From Spiroplasma clarkii (GTDB lineage Bacteria; Bacillota_I; Bacilli_A; Mycoplasmatales; Mycoplasmataceae), in assembly GCF_002795265.1 (NCBI RefSeq), contig NZ_CP024870.1:1302001-1366000 (forward strand): a DNA stretch of 64,000 bases, in the 5' to 3' direction. The notes beneath the pieces are model-generated. The model saw nothing but the letters and a program-made list of their open reading frames with translations, made no database searches and had not been told where the DNA came from. The position numbers and the translations under genes were made by a program. Of the stretch, positions 41,677 through 52,787 are shown piece after piece (the first letter of the stretch is position 1; each line of letters opens with the position of its first letter).

Positions 41677-44600
41677 CTATAAAATTTCTTGAACCTGTAG
41701 TAGACCTCCATCATGTTCAATCTTAGCAATAATGTCTGCATAAACTTCAAAAGTATTAGAAACATTTATATCTGCAACTGTTGGAATTTTTACACTAATG
41801 TCTTTGACAGCTCGCTGTGCTCCAATGACTATCAACAATTCTCTAGCTCTACTGAAAGCCACATTAATTCTTTCATATTTCCTTAAAAAATCTCTGCCGC
41901 TTTTTGATGAAATGTTTTTTGGATTACGCACCATATTAACTATTACATAATCTGCTTCTTTGCCTTGAAAGTCATCAACAGTACTTACTACAAAATCAAA
42001 ATTTTTAAACTTTGCTTTTTTAAGTTCTCTATTTAATTTGCTGACATGTAATCCATAAAAACTAATTACTGCTAGGGATGGTTTAGTTTTTAATTCTTTT
42101 GTGGCTAGGGTTTCATCAATTCTTTTCATAACTTCAACAGTTAAATCAATTTCTAAATCATTATATAAACTTGTTGATGTTTCTAAAGATTTTTCATAGT
42201 GAACTTCTCCACCAACATCATTTGTTGAATCAATTCAATACACTGAACTTTTTGAATTAATTATCTCATTGTTATATTTATTAAATACATTTAAGTCATG
42301 ACGTTTTTGCTCACTAACCTCTTGGTCAACCCTCAATTCTTGATCATAAAACTTGTTAACAACATCCATAATTTGTTGGTGACTACGATATTGAGTTTTT
42401 AACATAGTAGTTAAACTACTATTATTGGCAGCAATCAAATTTTTAAAAATTGATTTATCAAGTAACTCAAACATTTGATTGTAACTATAATCTTTACCTG
42501 TGACTTCATTAACTTGATCTACATCTGCTTGTTGTAATTTTAAAATTGGCGGTAATTGACGATAATCACCAACCAAAATTAATGACTTTCCATAAATCAA
42601 GGGCATTAAAATTTCAATTAAAGTTGCTTTTGAAGCCTCATCAATAATTACAGTATCTACATCCATTGTTTTTAAACTAATTTCTTCTAGACCCATTTTT
42701 TTTGCAAAGTTATCATTGTTATACTTGAATAAATTTGATGAAGTTAATGTCATTCCATAAATGTTGACAAGTTTGTTTATGATACCACTAGTGTATTTTT
42801 TTGATTCTTGAATCATTTGGTTAGTAAATTTGTTGGTTGGGATTTCTTGTTCCCAGTTATTTGTAATTCCATAACTTGTTTGTGCATAATCTGAAATTGA
42901 CTCAAATAAATTTTTAAATTCTTTTTTCCTTCTGATACTATTTTGTAATTTATCATTATATTTTTTTAATTGATTTTTAATATCATTCTCAAGGTCAACA
43001 TCAGTTATTTGCATTTGTAAGTCAAATTTATGATTAACAAATCTAATTAATTCTCGGAGTTCTTGGCCAGTGGCACCAGTTTGTTCTGAAATTTTTGCTC
43101 TACTTACTTGTAAATCATTTTTTCTAACTTCAAGAGCAGCCATATTTTCTTTGGTTGATTTTCTTTCAGCAACTTTTTGTAATTGATATGTCAAATCTGT
43201 TTTTAAAATTTTTAAAGCACCTTTGAATTTATTTAAAATCTCTAAGTAATCTTGTAATTGAGTTTCTTTTAGTAAGAGATTTTCTAAACCATTTAATCTT
43301 TGTTCTTCTTGAGTTGCCAATTCAAATTCAGCATTTCTCTTAAATTTTTGAATATTTTTTTTAGCTTCAACAATCCCAGCAAAAATATGATTTTCAAATA
43401 AAACTTTGTTGCTCAGTTTTTTTATTTCTGAAAATAGATCTTGCTTATTAATTTTATAATCAAAATTATTTAAAGTAAATTCATCCATTAAAAATTGTAC
43501 TTCTGTTTCATATGTCTTTAAAATATTTTCAGAAATATGCACAGCGCTTTTAAATTCAAGGTCATTGAACTCTGTTATTAAATTTTCAACATTAAATATT
43601 TCATCATCAAGTTCATTTTTTTGTCTAATTTGTGCAATCTCTTGTTCTTTGATTGAACTAATTTCATTATCAATATCTGAAATTTGTTTGTTTAATGTTC
43701 GCAATTGAGTACTACTTTGGTGATAACCTCTATTTGCATTTAAAAGTGCTTCAAGTTTATTTTCAATTTCATTAAACTCAATAATTGTTGTTTCTTCAAC
43801 CTGGGTGTCATCATAAATACTTTTTGCAATTGACTTATAATAATTGTAAACAACTCTTTCTGGTGAAAAATTATTCTTCTCACTACTTTTTAAATTAAGT
43901 TGATTAACTAATCTGACTCGATTAATATTTGGTTCAAAAGGTAAACGAGTAATAACATTATTAATTGCTTGGTGGTTTTGACTTGATACTAAAATCTTGC
44001 GATCCATTTTTGATAACTGATAAATAATTTCACAAATCACTTGAGTTTTACCAGTACCTGGCGGTCCTTGTAACATGAAAATATCTTTTGAATTCAATGC
44101 CTTAATTACTGCATCTTTTTGTTCACGATTTAAACTAAAGTAAAATTCCTCATCAGCAATTTCAATTTCATTTGATTGATCTGATAGTTGAATTAATTTT
44201 GTATTAAATAAATAATTTACTAGGTATGGGTTTTTAATATTTCCCTCACTAATTCTTTTTAAAACTTGACGACATCTGTCAATTAAAACGTCTTCACCAA
44301 TACCGACATAAGCTAAGTAACCACAATTTAATTTATTGATATTATTTGGTGCATTAAAAAGACTTGGTTCTAGTTCCCCATTGACCTCATACAATAACCC
44401 ATAAACTTTTCACTCTTGCAGTTCCTTACTAAACTCAGTTTCACAATACCTTAATTCTTTGGTACTACCAAAAATAATCTCTCCTTTTTCTTTTCAATAT
44501 TCTTGTAAAGTTTTACTTTGAGCTGTGGCTGCAATGTAAGTATTGATACCAACAATTTCAGTAGTTTCCCTAGTACGCTCAAAGTTAAACTCAAAAATTT

Positions 44601-45525
44601 CATGAATGTTTTTTTGTAAATTATAAATTGGTGGAAATGCTTTATTCATTGCAAAAGGTACCAGAGCAAGCTCTTGCATTTTCTTTAATCTATTTAACTT
44701 TTCAACTTGATCACACAAGATTTCAATCATGATGGCTGAAACAACCTCATATTTTATCCTTGAATTTTTAATTATTCCTTCAAATTTTAATTCAAAATAT
44801 GCTGAAGAACTTTTCTCAGAAAAACTCATTTGTTTATCTGCAATAGTTTCTGTTAAATCTCTTTTATCTATTTTAATAAATTCAAGAGCTTTTGAATTTA
44901 AATATGGCAATGAGTTTTTTCTTTGTAAGTTTAAAAAATCCATTGAAAAATCTAAATAATTTAATCAGCGAGTTTTTTCTGCTTCAAAGTTTGATTGTAG
45001 TTTATTAATTTCCCCAATTGTTTCAGAGTTAATAATTCCTCTACGCAATAACTCCTCTGGTGCAATTTGACCTTTATAATTAATAATTTGAATTGGACAA
45101 TCTTCAATAATAGTTTCAAAATCTTGTGCTACTGGTTTTAGACGAGTTTGAAAAATTGAAACCACTGTTAGATATGGTTCTTCTGGATTAATATTTACAA
45201 AGAAACCAATGAAGGTATTTTTTGGCAATTTTCTTTGGGTATCTGTATTAAATTCAATTCTAATGATGGCGTCAAATACTTGTTTTTCTGTATTTTTACT
45301 TGAAAAGGTACGAGCTTTGTCATCAATTAAACAAATAAACGCACTCTTGCAAAGAGCATTGCGCAAGATATTTTGGAACTCTTGAAAAGAATTCACTCCT
45401 TCAATACCTAATTTTTCAACAATTAGATAAAGTTGTGCTAAATTATCTTTAAATAAGACATTTTGCAAATATGAAAAATCTATAAAAAGTGTTTTACTGC
45501 CATTATTTACAATAATATTTCCCAT
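41677..45525 (-). CDS. UPF1/DNA2-type SF1 helicase with long coiled-coil insertion
   Basis: 1282 aa in one frame (Trp-TGA at 44965, 44494, 42235). Residues 1-440 are an N-terminal region of unknown fold. Motif I MLQGPPGTGKTQVI at 485-498; motif Ib SSQNHQAINNVITRL; a 350-residue insertion rich in Glu/Lys/Leu coiled coil (about 570-900); then motif II IIDEASKAT (DEAS 962-965), motif III GDYRQLPP (986-993), motif IV QYRSH (1045-1049), motif V TVDDFQGKEADYVIV (1182-1192) and motif VI NVAFSRAR (1221-1228). This is the SF1B AAA_11/AAA_12 architecture of RNA/DNA helicases seen in many defence islands. It is the first gene of a five-gene operon; GGGGG stands before ATG. Confidence 0.93.
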
Positions 45526-45551
45526 AATTTAGCCCCCAATTCCCAATTTCT

Positions 45552-45563
45552 CTTATTATATCA
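45552..45563 (-). promoter_or_regulatory. promoter of the five-gene operon
   Basis: TGATATAAT extended -10, 30 nt before the helicase ATG; TTGGGT 15 bp upstream is a weak -35. Confidence 0.6.
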
Positions 45564-45624
45564 CAACTGCTAAAAACCCAATAAAATCACCAACTATTAA
45601 AGGTTAATGTTATTTTTGTATTTT

Positions 45625-45656
45625 TATCAAAAAAACTTGGGTTTTAAAACCAAGTT
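45625..45656 (-). terminator. orphan terminator
   Basis: AACTTGG-TTTTAAAAC-CCAAGTT followed by TTTTTTTG on the minus strand. It follows only the short remnant ORF at 45668-45772. Confidence 0.8.
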
Positions 45657-45667
45657 ATATCTTGTAA

Positions 45668-45772
45668 TTAATTTTTAGGGAATTTCACACCAATTACAAC
45701 TAAATGCAAAATAGCATTGTGGTTTGTTATTGTCAAGAATTTTTTAGTCAATAACCTAGTGTCTTTTGTCAT
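45668..45772 (-). pseudogene. 34-codon ORF, probably 3' end of a lost gene
   Basis: Reads MTKDTRLLTKKFLTITNHN, then AILHLVVIGVKFPKN and TAA, 11 nt before a good terminator. The frame is open a further 8 codons upstream to a TAG. No ribosome site. Codon use looks like real coding sequence, so I take it as the surviving tail of a deleted gene with its terminator. Confidence 0.4.
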
Positions 45773-45872
45773 TAAAACAATTATTGCAGTTAAAAACTAA
45801 ATAGGAATTATGGTGATTTTCAGACTAAAAAATATATAATAATTTCATACAGTTAAAAGCTGTAGGTTTACC

Positions 45873-45901
45873 TAGTAACTCACTTTAAAAGTGAGTTACT
45901 A
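45873..45901. promoter_or_regulatory. perfect 13-bp palindrome upstream of cupin gene
   Basis: TAGTAACTCACTT-TAA-AAGTGAGTTACTA, no mismatch, no T-run on either side; 83 bp before the cupin ATG. Operator or RNA structure. Confidence 0.6.
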
Positions 45902-45984
45902 AATTACCAAATTAATATTTATTTTTTATAAAAAATAGTTAAAATGAATATAACAAGTGAGTATCAGAAAGGAATTAAACAAAA

Positions 45985-46313
45985 ATGTTAAAAAATTTAA
46001 ATTTACAAGAAGTCATTGAGTTAAAAAATCTAGTTGAGAATGCAACTGGTCAAATTGTTAGTAAAACAATTTTAGAATCAAAATTAACAAATATCTCTTT
46101 ATTTGCTATTGCTAAAAATGAAGGTTTAAGTGAACACACCTCAGTTGGAGATGCTTTGGTGACTGTTTTAGAAGGAACTGCAAAAATTACTATTGCAGAT
46201 CAAGAATATCACCTTCATAAAGAACAAAGTATTGTAAACCAGCTCAAATGGTTCATGCTGTCCATGCCACTGAAGATCTTAAAATGTTATTAATTGTGAG
46301 TTTTGACCAATAA
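45985..46313 (+). pseudogene. cupin-domain protein, frameshifted
   Basis: First frame: residues 1-83 with NISLFAIAKNEGLSEHTSVGDALVTVLEGTAKITIADQEYHLHKEQSIV, a classic cupin metal-site motif region. It then derails into a random tail (stop 46291). The -1 frame restores the family's end at once: KPAQMVHAVHATEDLKMLLIVSFDQ and TAA at 46311. Loss of one A in the A3 run at 46236-46238 explains it. Either a decayed gene or a sequencing slip. AAAGGAA ribosome site. It lies two bases before the methyltransferase start. Confidence 0.75.
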
Positions 46314-46314
46314 A

Positions 46315-47085
46315 ATGGCAAAAATTATTGGACATACCTTTTTAGCAAAACTTGGTAAAAAAAGGTTACGTCCAGGTGGAATAAAAGCAACTAATTGATT
46401 ATTAAAACAAGCAGATTTTATTAATAAAGAAATTCTTGAAGTAGCTTGCAATATTGGGACAACCTCTTTTATGTTAGCAAAAAAATATAAGTGCCACATT
46501 ACTGCAATTGATAGAGATAAAAATGCCATTTTAAAAGCACAAGAAAAACTAAGAAAAACCAATTTAGCATCTAAATTAACTTTTTCTCTAGGTAATGCTT
46601 TGATGCTAGATTTTAAGGATAATCAATTTGATATAATTCTTAATGAAGCAATGTTAACAATGTTAAATGATGAAAGTAAACACTTGGCTTTGCAACAGTA
46701 CCAAAGAGTTTTAAAAAATAATGGTATCTTATTAACCCATGATATTTGCTTTTTAACTGATGATCTAGAATTACAAAAACTAATTTCAGCAGAATTGTCA
46801 AAAGCAATTAACCTACAAGTTGTTCCAAGAACTATTGCTGAATGAAAACAAATCTTTAAAAAAGCAGGATTTCATAACCTAGCAATCAAAAGTGGTAGAG
46901 CCACATTATTGAATCCAATAGGAATGATTAAAGATGAAGGATTGCTAAATACTTTAAAAATTATTATTCGGGCACACAAAAAAGAAAACAAGCAGCAGTT
47001 TAAAGCAATGTATCGAGTTTTTAAAAATTATAAAGCAGCAATTGGTTTTATTGCTGTTGTTAGTCAAATTAACAAACCTGACTAA
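46315..47085 (+). CDS. class I SAM-dependent methyltransferase
   Basis: 256 aa. Rossmann core: NKEILEVACNIGTTSFMLAKKYKCHITAIDRDKNAI (motif I VACNIGTT in place of E/DxGxGxG, motif II acidic Asp in ITAIDRD), LTFSLGNALMLDFKDNQFDIILNEAMLTML and VLKNNGILLTHDI. Related to UbiE/Tam-like small-molecule methyltransferases; substrate unknown. No own ribosome site; translation would depend on the upstream cupin reading frame ending at 46313 (TAAAATG). Confidence 0.82.
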
Positions 47086-47123
47086 ATTGACTTTCACATT
47101 TCCAAGTAAATTGTCAGATAACT

Positions 47124-47154
47124 AACCCTAGCAAAAAAATGCTAGGATTTTTAT
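47124..47154 (+). terminator. terminator of methyltransferase
   Basis: CCTAGCA-AAAAAA-TGCTAGG followed by ATTTTTATT. Confidence 0.88.
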
Positions 47155-47215
47155 TCTTAGTTTCTATAATAATGTAAAATCCATTTAAAACTCAAAGAAT
47201 TTATTAACAAAGCAA

Positions 47216-47246
47216 ATTAAAAAGCATTCAAAAATGCTTTTTAATC
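47216..47246. terminator. terminator of the 47307 gene
   Basis: AAAAAGCATT-CAA-AAATGCTTTTT, symmetrical, works both ways. Confidence 0.8.
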
Positions 47247-47306
47247 TATTCAATTTCAAGTTAATATTTTCAAATTAGAAAATAACTGCTTTTATCAGGA
47301 CAATAT

Positions 47307-48008
47307 TTATGCTAGTGATCAAAAGTTATCAATAATTACCTTTTCTAAACTTGATAATGCAGTTTCCTTTTCATCAATTAACAACAATGTTGAATCCATA
47401 ACTTGAAGTTTATTTAAATAATGACTGTTGATTCTTAAATAATCTAAAAAGATTTTGAATTTTTCATATTCATTTGAACTATTTCTAAGTGCATCTAATT
47501 TTTTTATTAATTTTTTTTGATGAAACTGTAATACTCTGTTGTATGGACTATCATGATTTTCAATAAGTACTTTAAATGACTTGTATTTTAGTGCTATGTC
47601 CCCAGAATTTTTTGAATTTTTAAAAAATTCTACAACTTCTGCTTTACTAAAAAATTTAATGTTTTTTAATCTTTTATTAAAGAATACAGCTGAGCAAATA
47701 ATTACTATAATTGTTATTAAATAGATTCAAGACAATATTGTTATATACAAGACAAAGTCAGTAGAAGTTGGCATTGGCATAAAACAAAGACCAATATACA
47801 ACATGGTTACTAGAGTACCTATCACATAAAAATTTGTGAACAGGTATTTTTTTTCATCAGCTAAAATTATAGGAAAATCCACAGTTAATTCATTTTTAAA
47901 TGCAATTTTAACATATTTAATTTTTAAATTAAGCATAAGGTTTACGATTAAAATTTCAATCAATGATAACAATAGTACTGGTATGAATGTAAAAGCTATA
48001 CTATACAT
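47307..48008 (-). CDS. membrane protein paired with a small peptide gene
   Basis: 233 aa. Hydrophobic segments at about 5-25, 60-80 and 90-112, then 115 residues of charged helices (KNIKFFSKAEVVEFFKNSKNS, YNRVLQFHQKKLIKKLDAL). Trp from TGA at 47727 and 47319. GGAGGTATATTTT before ATG 48008, 20 nt after the stop of the small gene, so both are one operon. Layout resembles a secreted-peptide gene plus membrane partner (immunity or export), but there is no sequence motif to prove it. Confidence 0.7.
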
Positions 48009-48028
48009 AAAATATACCTCCTACAAAA

Positions 48029-48214
48029 CTATTTATAATAGTCCAGTCCTGAAATCATTGATGCTTGAAATGATGCATTGGTAGCTCTTGGAGTTTTTAA
48101 TTGTAAAACCTCTGTTTTTGAAATATTTATGCTTAATAATACACTTAAAATTGATAAATTTAGTTCTGTTGAAGTAATCACTGTAGTGCCGGGTAGACTT
48201 AAATTTTTCTTCAT
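48029..48214 (-). CDS. small 61-aa protein
   Basis: MKKNLSLPGTTVITSTELNL, a Ser/Leu/Ile-rich middle and SKTEVLQLKTPRATNASFQA before the end SGLDYYK. The middle could be a poor signal-like segment. ATG 48214 is chosen (GTG 48226 upstream); ribosome site is weak (AAAGTGAG). Its segment SKTEV recalls LKTEV in the decayed gene at 53550-53997, which stands in the same relation to a membrane-protein gene. Confidence 0.5.
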   Translation of the reverse strand: MKKNLSLPGTTVITSTELNLSILSVLLSINISKTEVLQLKTPRATNASFQASMISGLDYYK

Positions 48215-48429
48215 TGCAAAACTCACTTTCTAATATTTTAAATTATTAATATTTGCATATGATGTCATCACTGAACCATCATATATATTAATATTAATTT
48301 TTTTTAAAAAAAATCAATATTTAGCATAAAAAAATTCTTTTTGTATAATTTGTGACTAAATTTCTATCACAGCATCTACTTAAAGAATCATTTTAGTAAT
48401 TAGTTGATGGTTAATACTTGGTTATGCAT

Positions 48430-50847
48430 TTATTTAATAACAAAGTTAACAATTTTGTCAGGTACTACAATTTCTTTTAATAAAGTCTTCCCTTCAACTT
48501 GTTCAGCAACATTTTTAAGTTTTTTAGCTTCATTTAAAATTGCCACTTTATCAAGACCCTTAACAGCTTCAAATGTTGCTCGAAGTTTACCATTAATTTG
48601 TACAGCAATAGTTACCTTATCTAACACAAGTTTAGCTTCATCATGGATTGGCCAAGCTTGTAAACAAACACTTGGTTGTTCTCCAATTTTTTCCCACAAC
48701 TCCTCTGCTAAGTGTGGAGCATAAACTGAAAGCATTTTTAAAAAGTTTTTGATGTAAACATCATAAACTGGTTCAGTCTCTTTGTAAACTGCATTGACAA
48801 ATACCATTAATTGGGAAACTGCAGTGTTGAATTTACAATCTTCAATCATTTGGGTTACTTTTTTGACAGCATCATTATAAACAAAGTCTAAATTGTGATT
48901 GTTTTTTGTAGTTAACTTCACTACTTCAAACATTCTAAACACTCGATCAAGTCATTTTCTTGCTCCATCTAAACCTTTATAACTTCAAGGTAATGATGCT
49001 TCTAATGGTCCCATAAAGACTTCATACAGTCTTAAAGTGTCTGCACCATGTGAGTCAATAATTTCATCTGGATTAATAACATTACCTTTTGATTTTGACA
49101 TTTTCTCACCATTATCTGCTAAAATCATTCCTTGATTTATTAGCTTTTGAAATGGTTCAGGAGTTGGAACTACTTTTAAATCAAATAAAACCTGATGTCA
49201 AAAACGAGCATACAATAAATGCAAAACAGCATGTTCTTGACCACCAATATATAGGTCAACTGGTAATCATTTTTTAAATAATTCCATAGCCTCAGTTGAA
49301 GTAATATCAATTAGTTCATTAGGGCTTGTGGTTAAAATATAGGCTAGATAATACCAACATGATCCAGCCCACTGAGGCATTGTATTAGTCTCTCTAACAG
49401 CTTTTTGACCCTTATACTCAACATTAACTCACTCTTTTATGTTTGCCAAGGGTGACTCCCCTGTACCACTTGGTTTGATGTAATCAGTTTTTGGTAAAGT
49501 TAGTGGTAAATCCTTTTCATCCACCAAAGCTATTTCACCATTTTCTAGGAACAAAATTGGGAATGGTTCACCATAAAACCTTTGACGAGAAAATAACCAG
49601 TCACGAAGTTTATAGTTAACTTTAACTTCTGCTTGTTTTTCTGCCACTAGTTTTTTTGAAACTGTTTGAATTGCTTCAACTCTTTGTAAACCATTCAAGA
49701 AATCAGAATTTATGTGTTGACCCTCGCCAACAAAGGCTTTACTTTCATCTTTTGTAGCAATTACAAACCTAATTGGTAAGTTGTACTTGTTTGCAAATTT
49801 TCAGTCTCTATCATCATGTGCTGGCACTGCCATGACTGCTCCTGTGGCATAATCATTTAAAACATAATCTGCAGTTCAAACCTGAACTAGTTCCCCATTT
49901 ATTGGGTTTGCAGCCATTGCCCCTGTAAAAACCCCAGTTTTTTCTTTTGAATTATCTTGTCTTTCAACATCTGTTTTTGTTTTTGTGTTGTCAATGTATT
50001 CTTGAACAACTTTAAGTTTATCTGGAGTTGTAATTTTTAATAAATTTTCATTTTCTGGTGCTAAAACCACATATGAAACTCCAAAAATAGTGTCAGCTCT
50101 TGTAGTAAAAACTGGAACAATAGTTTCACTATCTTTAATTTTAAAGTTAATTGTCAAACCCTCAGATCTTCCAATTCAATTTTTTTGTAGTTCTTTAACT
50201 GAACTTGGTCAATCTAAACCATCAAGTCCAGCCAACAAACGATCTGCATAATTTGTTATCTTTAAAACTCATTGGCGCATTGGTTTTTTTACAACCTCAA
50301 AATTACCAATATCAGAAACCATTTTCCCATTCACTTGGATAACTTCTTCATTGGCTAAAACTGTTCCTAGTTCCTCACATCAATTAACATTGGCATTTCT
50401 AATTTCTGCTAAGCCTTGTTTATACAATTGTTCAAAAATTCATTGGGTAATTTTATAATAATTTGGATCACTTGTGTTAACTTCTTTATTATAGTCATAA
50501 CTAAATCCTAAGGTTTTTAGTTGCTTTCTAAATGTTTCAATATTTTTTGCAGTAAATTCTCTTGGGTCATTTCCAGTTTTTAAAGCAAACTGTTCTGCTG
50601 GTAAACCAAAAGCATCTCACCCAATTGGGTGTAAAACATCATAACCTTGCATTCTACGCATTCTTGCAAAAACATCAGTAGCTGTATAACCTTTAGGGTG
50701 TCCTACATGCAAACCTGCAGCACTTGGATAGGGAAACATATCCAAAACATAGGCTTTCTTATCATGGTTTTGGGTAGTTTTAAAAGTCTGTTTTGCCTCC
50801 CAATATTTTTGTCATTTTTTTTCTATTTTCTTATGTGAAAATTCCAT
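48430..50847 (-). CDS. leuS: leucyl-tRNA synthetase
   Basis: 805 aa class Ia synthetase. HIGH-type [21 protein letters not shown] at residues 38-58, editing CP1 domain with the conserved [18 protein letters not shown] and [12 protein letters not shown], zinc-less insertion, then KMSKSKGN (KMSKS) and the anticodon-binding helical domain. More than ten Trp codons are TGA. GAGAGGTGTAAAAT before ATG. Normal length for bacteria, editing site intact. Confidence 0.98.
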
Positions 50848-50929
50848 ATTTTACACCTCTCATACTTAGATATTTTACAATAAATTTACTTTTTAATCTC
50901 AGAAATAAGACACTTTAATAAAAATAAGC

Positions 50930-50957
50930 AAAAAAACTAGTTTCTTAACTAGTTTTC
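50930..50957 (-). terminator. terminator of dxs
   Basis: AAACTAGTT-AAGA-AACTAGTTT followed by TTTTGC on the minus strand. Confidence 0.85.
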
Positions 50958-50979
50958 TTTGAAAAAGCAAATTGCAACA

Positions 50980-52608
50980 TTACTTATCTGCTAAAATAGT
51001 TTGACTAACATAATCCAAATCTAGATGATTTTCTTTTAAGATTTCATTTAGATCTGCTCTACCAATAGTGATTTGACTAAAAGCAAAGTCCTTAATAATA
51101 CTTGTTTTAAAACATTCACGAATGTTTGCAGCCAAGTTATTTTTGTACATAACTAACTCATAAGTATATAACTGTTTATTTTCAGCGATTAATTTTTGCA
51201 GTAGTTTTTCATCAATAGGATTCAAGGTTGTAGCTTTAACTAATCCTAAAGGTAAGTTATTGGCAATAATAAATTTTTTTCAATCGTAATAACTTCGTCC
51301 ATAAGTTATTAAAACTTTTACAGCATCCAGATTAACTTCATAGTCTCACTGATTAATATTTGGTTGTTTTGAATCAATCAAAATATCATCTTCACATCTA
51401 ATTAATTTAATTCCCTGATGTTTTGAAAGATCTGCAATGGCTGCATATAATTCTCCAGTTGATGAGGGTTGATAGCTTCTTACATTTTTAAAAATGTTAT
51501 ACATATTTAAATCATAAATTCCATGATGGCTATCCCCAATACTTTGGTGACCTGCACCTGTAATAATAATATTGATATTTGAATTATTTCGCACCACATC
51601 ATGAACAAACTGATCATAAGTTCTTTGGGCAAAACTTGAATAAACCATAAAGTAAACTGTTTTATTTTGATTGGCTGCAGCTGCAGCTTCAATTAAAGCA
51701 ATTTCTTCACTAATTCCTGTATCAAAAACCTGATTGGGAAATTTTTTTTGTAGTTCAACTAAGTTGTAAGTATACATCATTCCTGCACTAAACAAAACTG
51801 CATTTTTATCCTGTAAAAGTTTATCCATTTCTTCAACAATTACTTTTACTGGTGAAATAATTCCTGGTGTGGTTTTTGAAAGTGAATAATAATGTAGTGC
51901 TTGATCTGGATTTGGTGCTTTTAAACCATAGGCTTTAATTGTGTTTACTTTAACAAAAACACTTTTTTTTGCTTTGGCAAAGAATTCCCAAGCAGCTTGT
52001 AGTTGATCAAAATCATGACCATCAACAACTTCAAAATATTCAAAATTCATTCCTTTAGCAATTTTTTCTCAATCTAAATAGTTAAATTTGTTAATACCTA
52101 TTCCTTGTTTGTTATCATTTAAAATGAACAAACCTTTATGTGTATCATCTCCAGCAAAATTAAGCATTCCTCCAAGTCCAACACTAGTAGCTAGTGAGCC
52201 ATCCCCAATTATTTCAATTACTAACTTATCTGAGATTTTTTTATAACCACTAGCTCAAGCTGCAGAAATAGATGTATGCCCCCCTGAATAGGGATCACCC
52301 TCTTTAATTTCTTGAAAAACACTATAACCAATGCGCTTATGCATATTTTGTAGAACATCTTGGCGGTCTGTTAATAACTTAAATGCATATGCTTGATAAC
52401 CTGTATCAAATAGATAATGAGCATCTGTTTGAAAATGCTTTAATAAGGAGATTGTTAAATCTACTATTGCTAAATTACTTCCTAAGTGTCCCCCATTTGC
52501 TAACACCTCTTGGTGTATGGCTTCACGTACATCAGTAGATAATTCTTTTAGCTCTGTTTTTGAAAGATTTACTAAACTTTGTACATTTTTATAATCTTTT
52601 AATTTCAT
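50980..52608 (-). CDS. dxs: 1-deoxy-D-xylulose-5-phosphate synthase, short form
   Basis: 542 aa (typical 600-640). TPP enzyme condensing pyruvate and glyceraldehyde 3-phosphate, first step of the MEP isoprenoid pathway. GGHLGSNLAIVDLTISL, thiamine-binding IGDGSLATSVGLGGMLNFAGDD...LFILNDN, the transketolase-type central domain with FDTGISEEIALIEAAAAA and the C-terminal domain. The deletion is mainly in the linker and C-terminal loops. AAGAAG weak ribosome site. Only some mollicutes keep the MEP pathway, so its presence is informative; no other MEP gene is in the window. Confidence 0.92.
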
Positions 52609-52730
52609 ATATTTTGCTTCTTTCTATTATGTAAAACCATTTTAATTATATTGCATTAAAGTTACTTTAATGCAAGTAAAAATAGTAAGTTTTTAAAACT
52701 TTTTACATTAATAAATAGTGTTACTATACT

Positions 52731-52758
52731 AAAAATACAATCACATGATTGTATTTTA
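52731..52758 (-). terminator. terminator of the 52788 gene
   Basis: AAAATACAATCA-TG-TGATTGTATTTT, 30 bp past the stop. Confidence 0.82.
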
Positions 52759-52787
52759 AAATTCAAATTCTAAAACCTACTGTTGAG

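Noticed and set aside
48240-48420. rho-independent terminator of leuS
   Set aside because: Only a 5-bp stem without T-run could be found; leuS may read into the small-protein operon.
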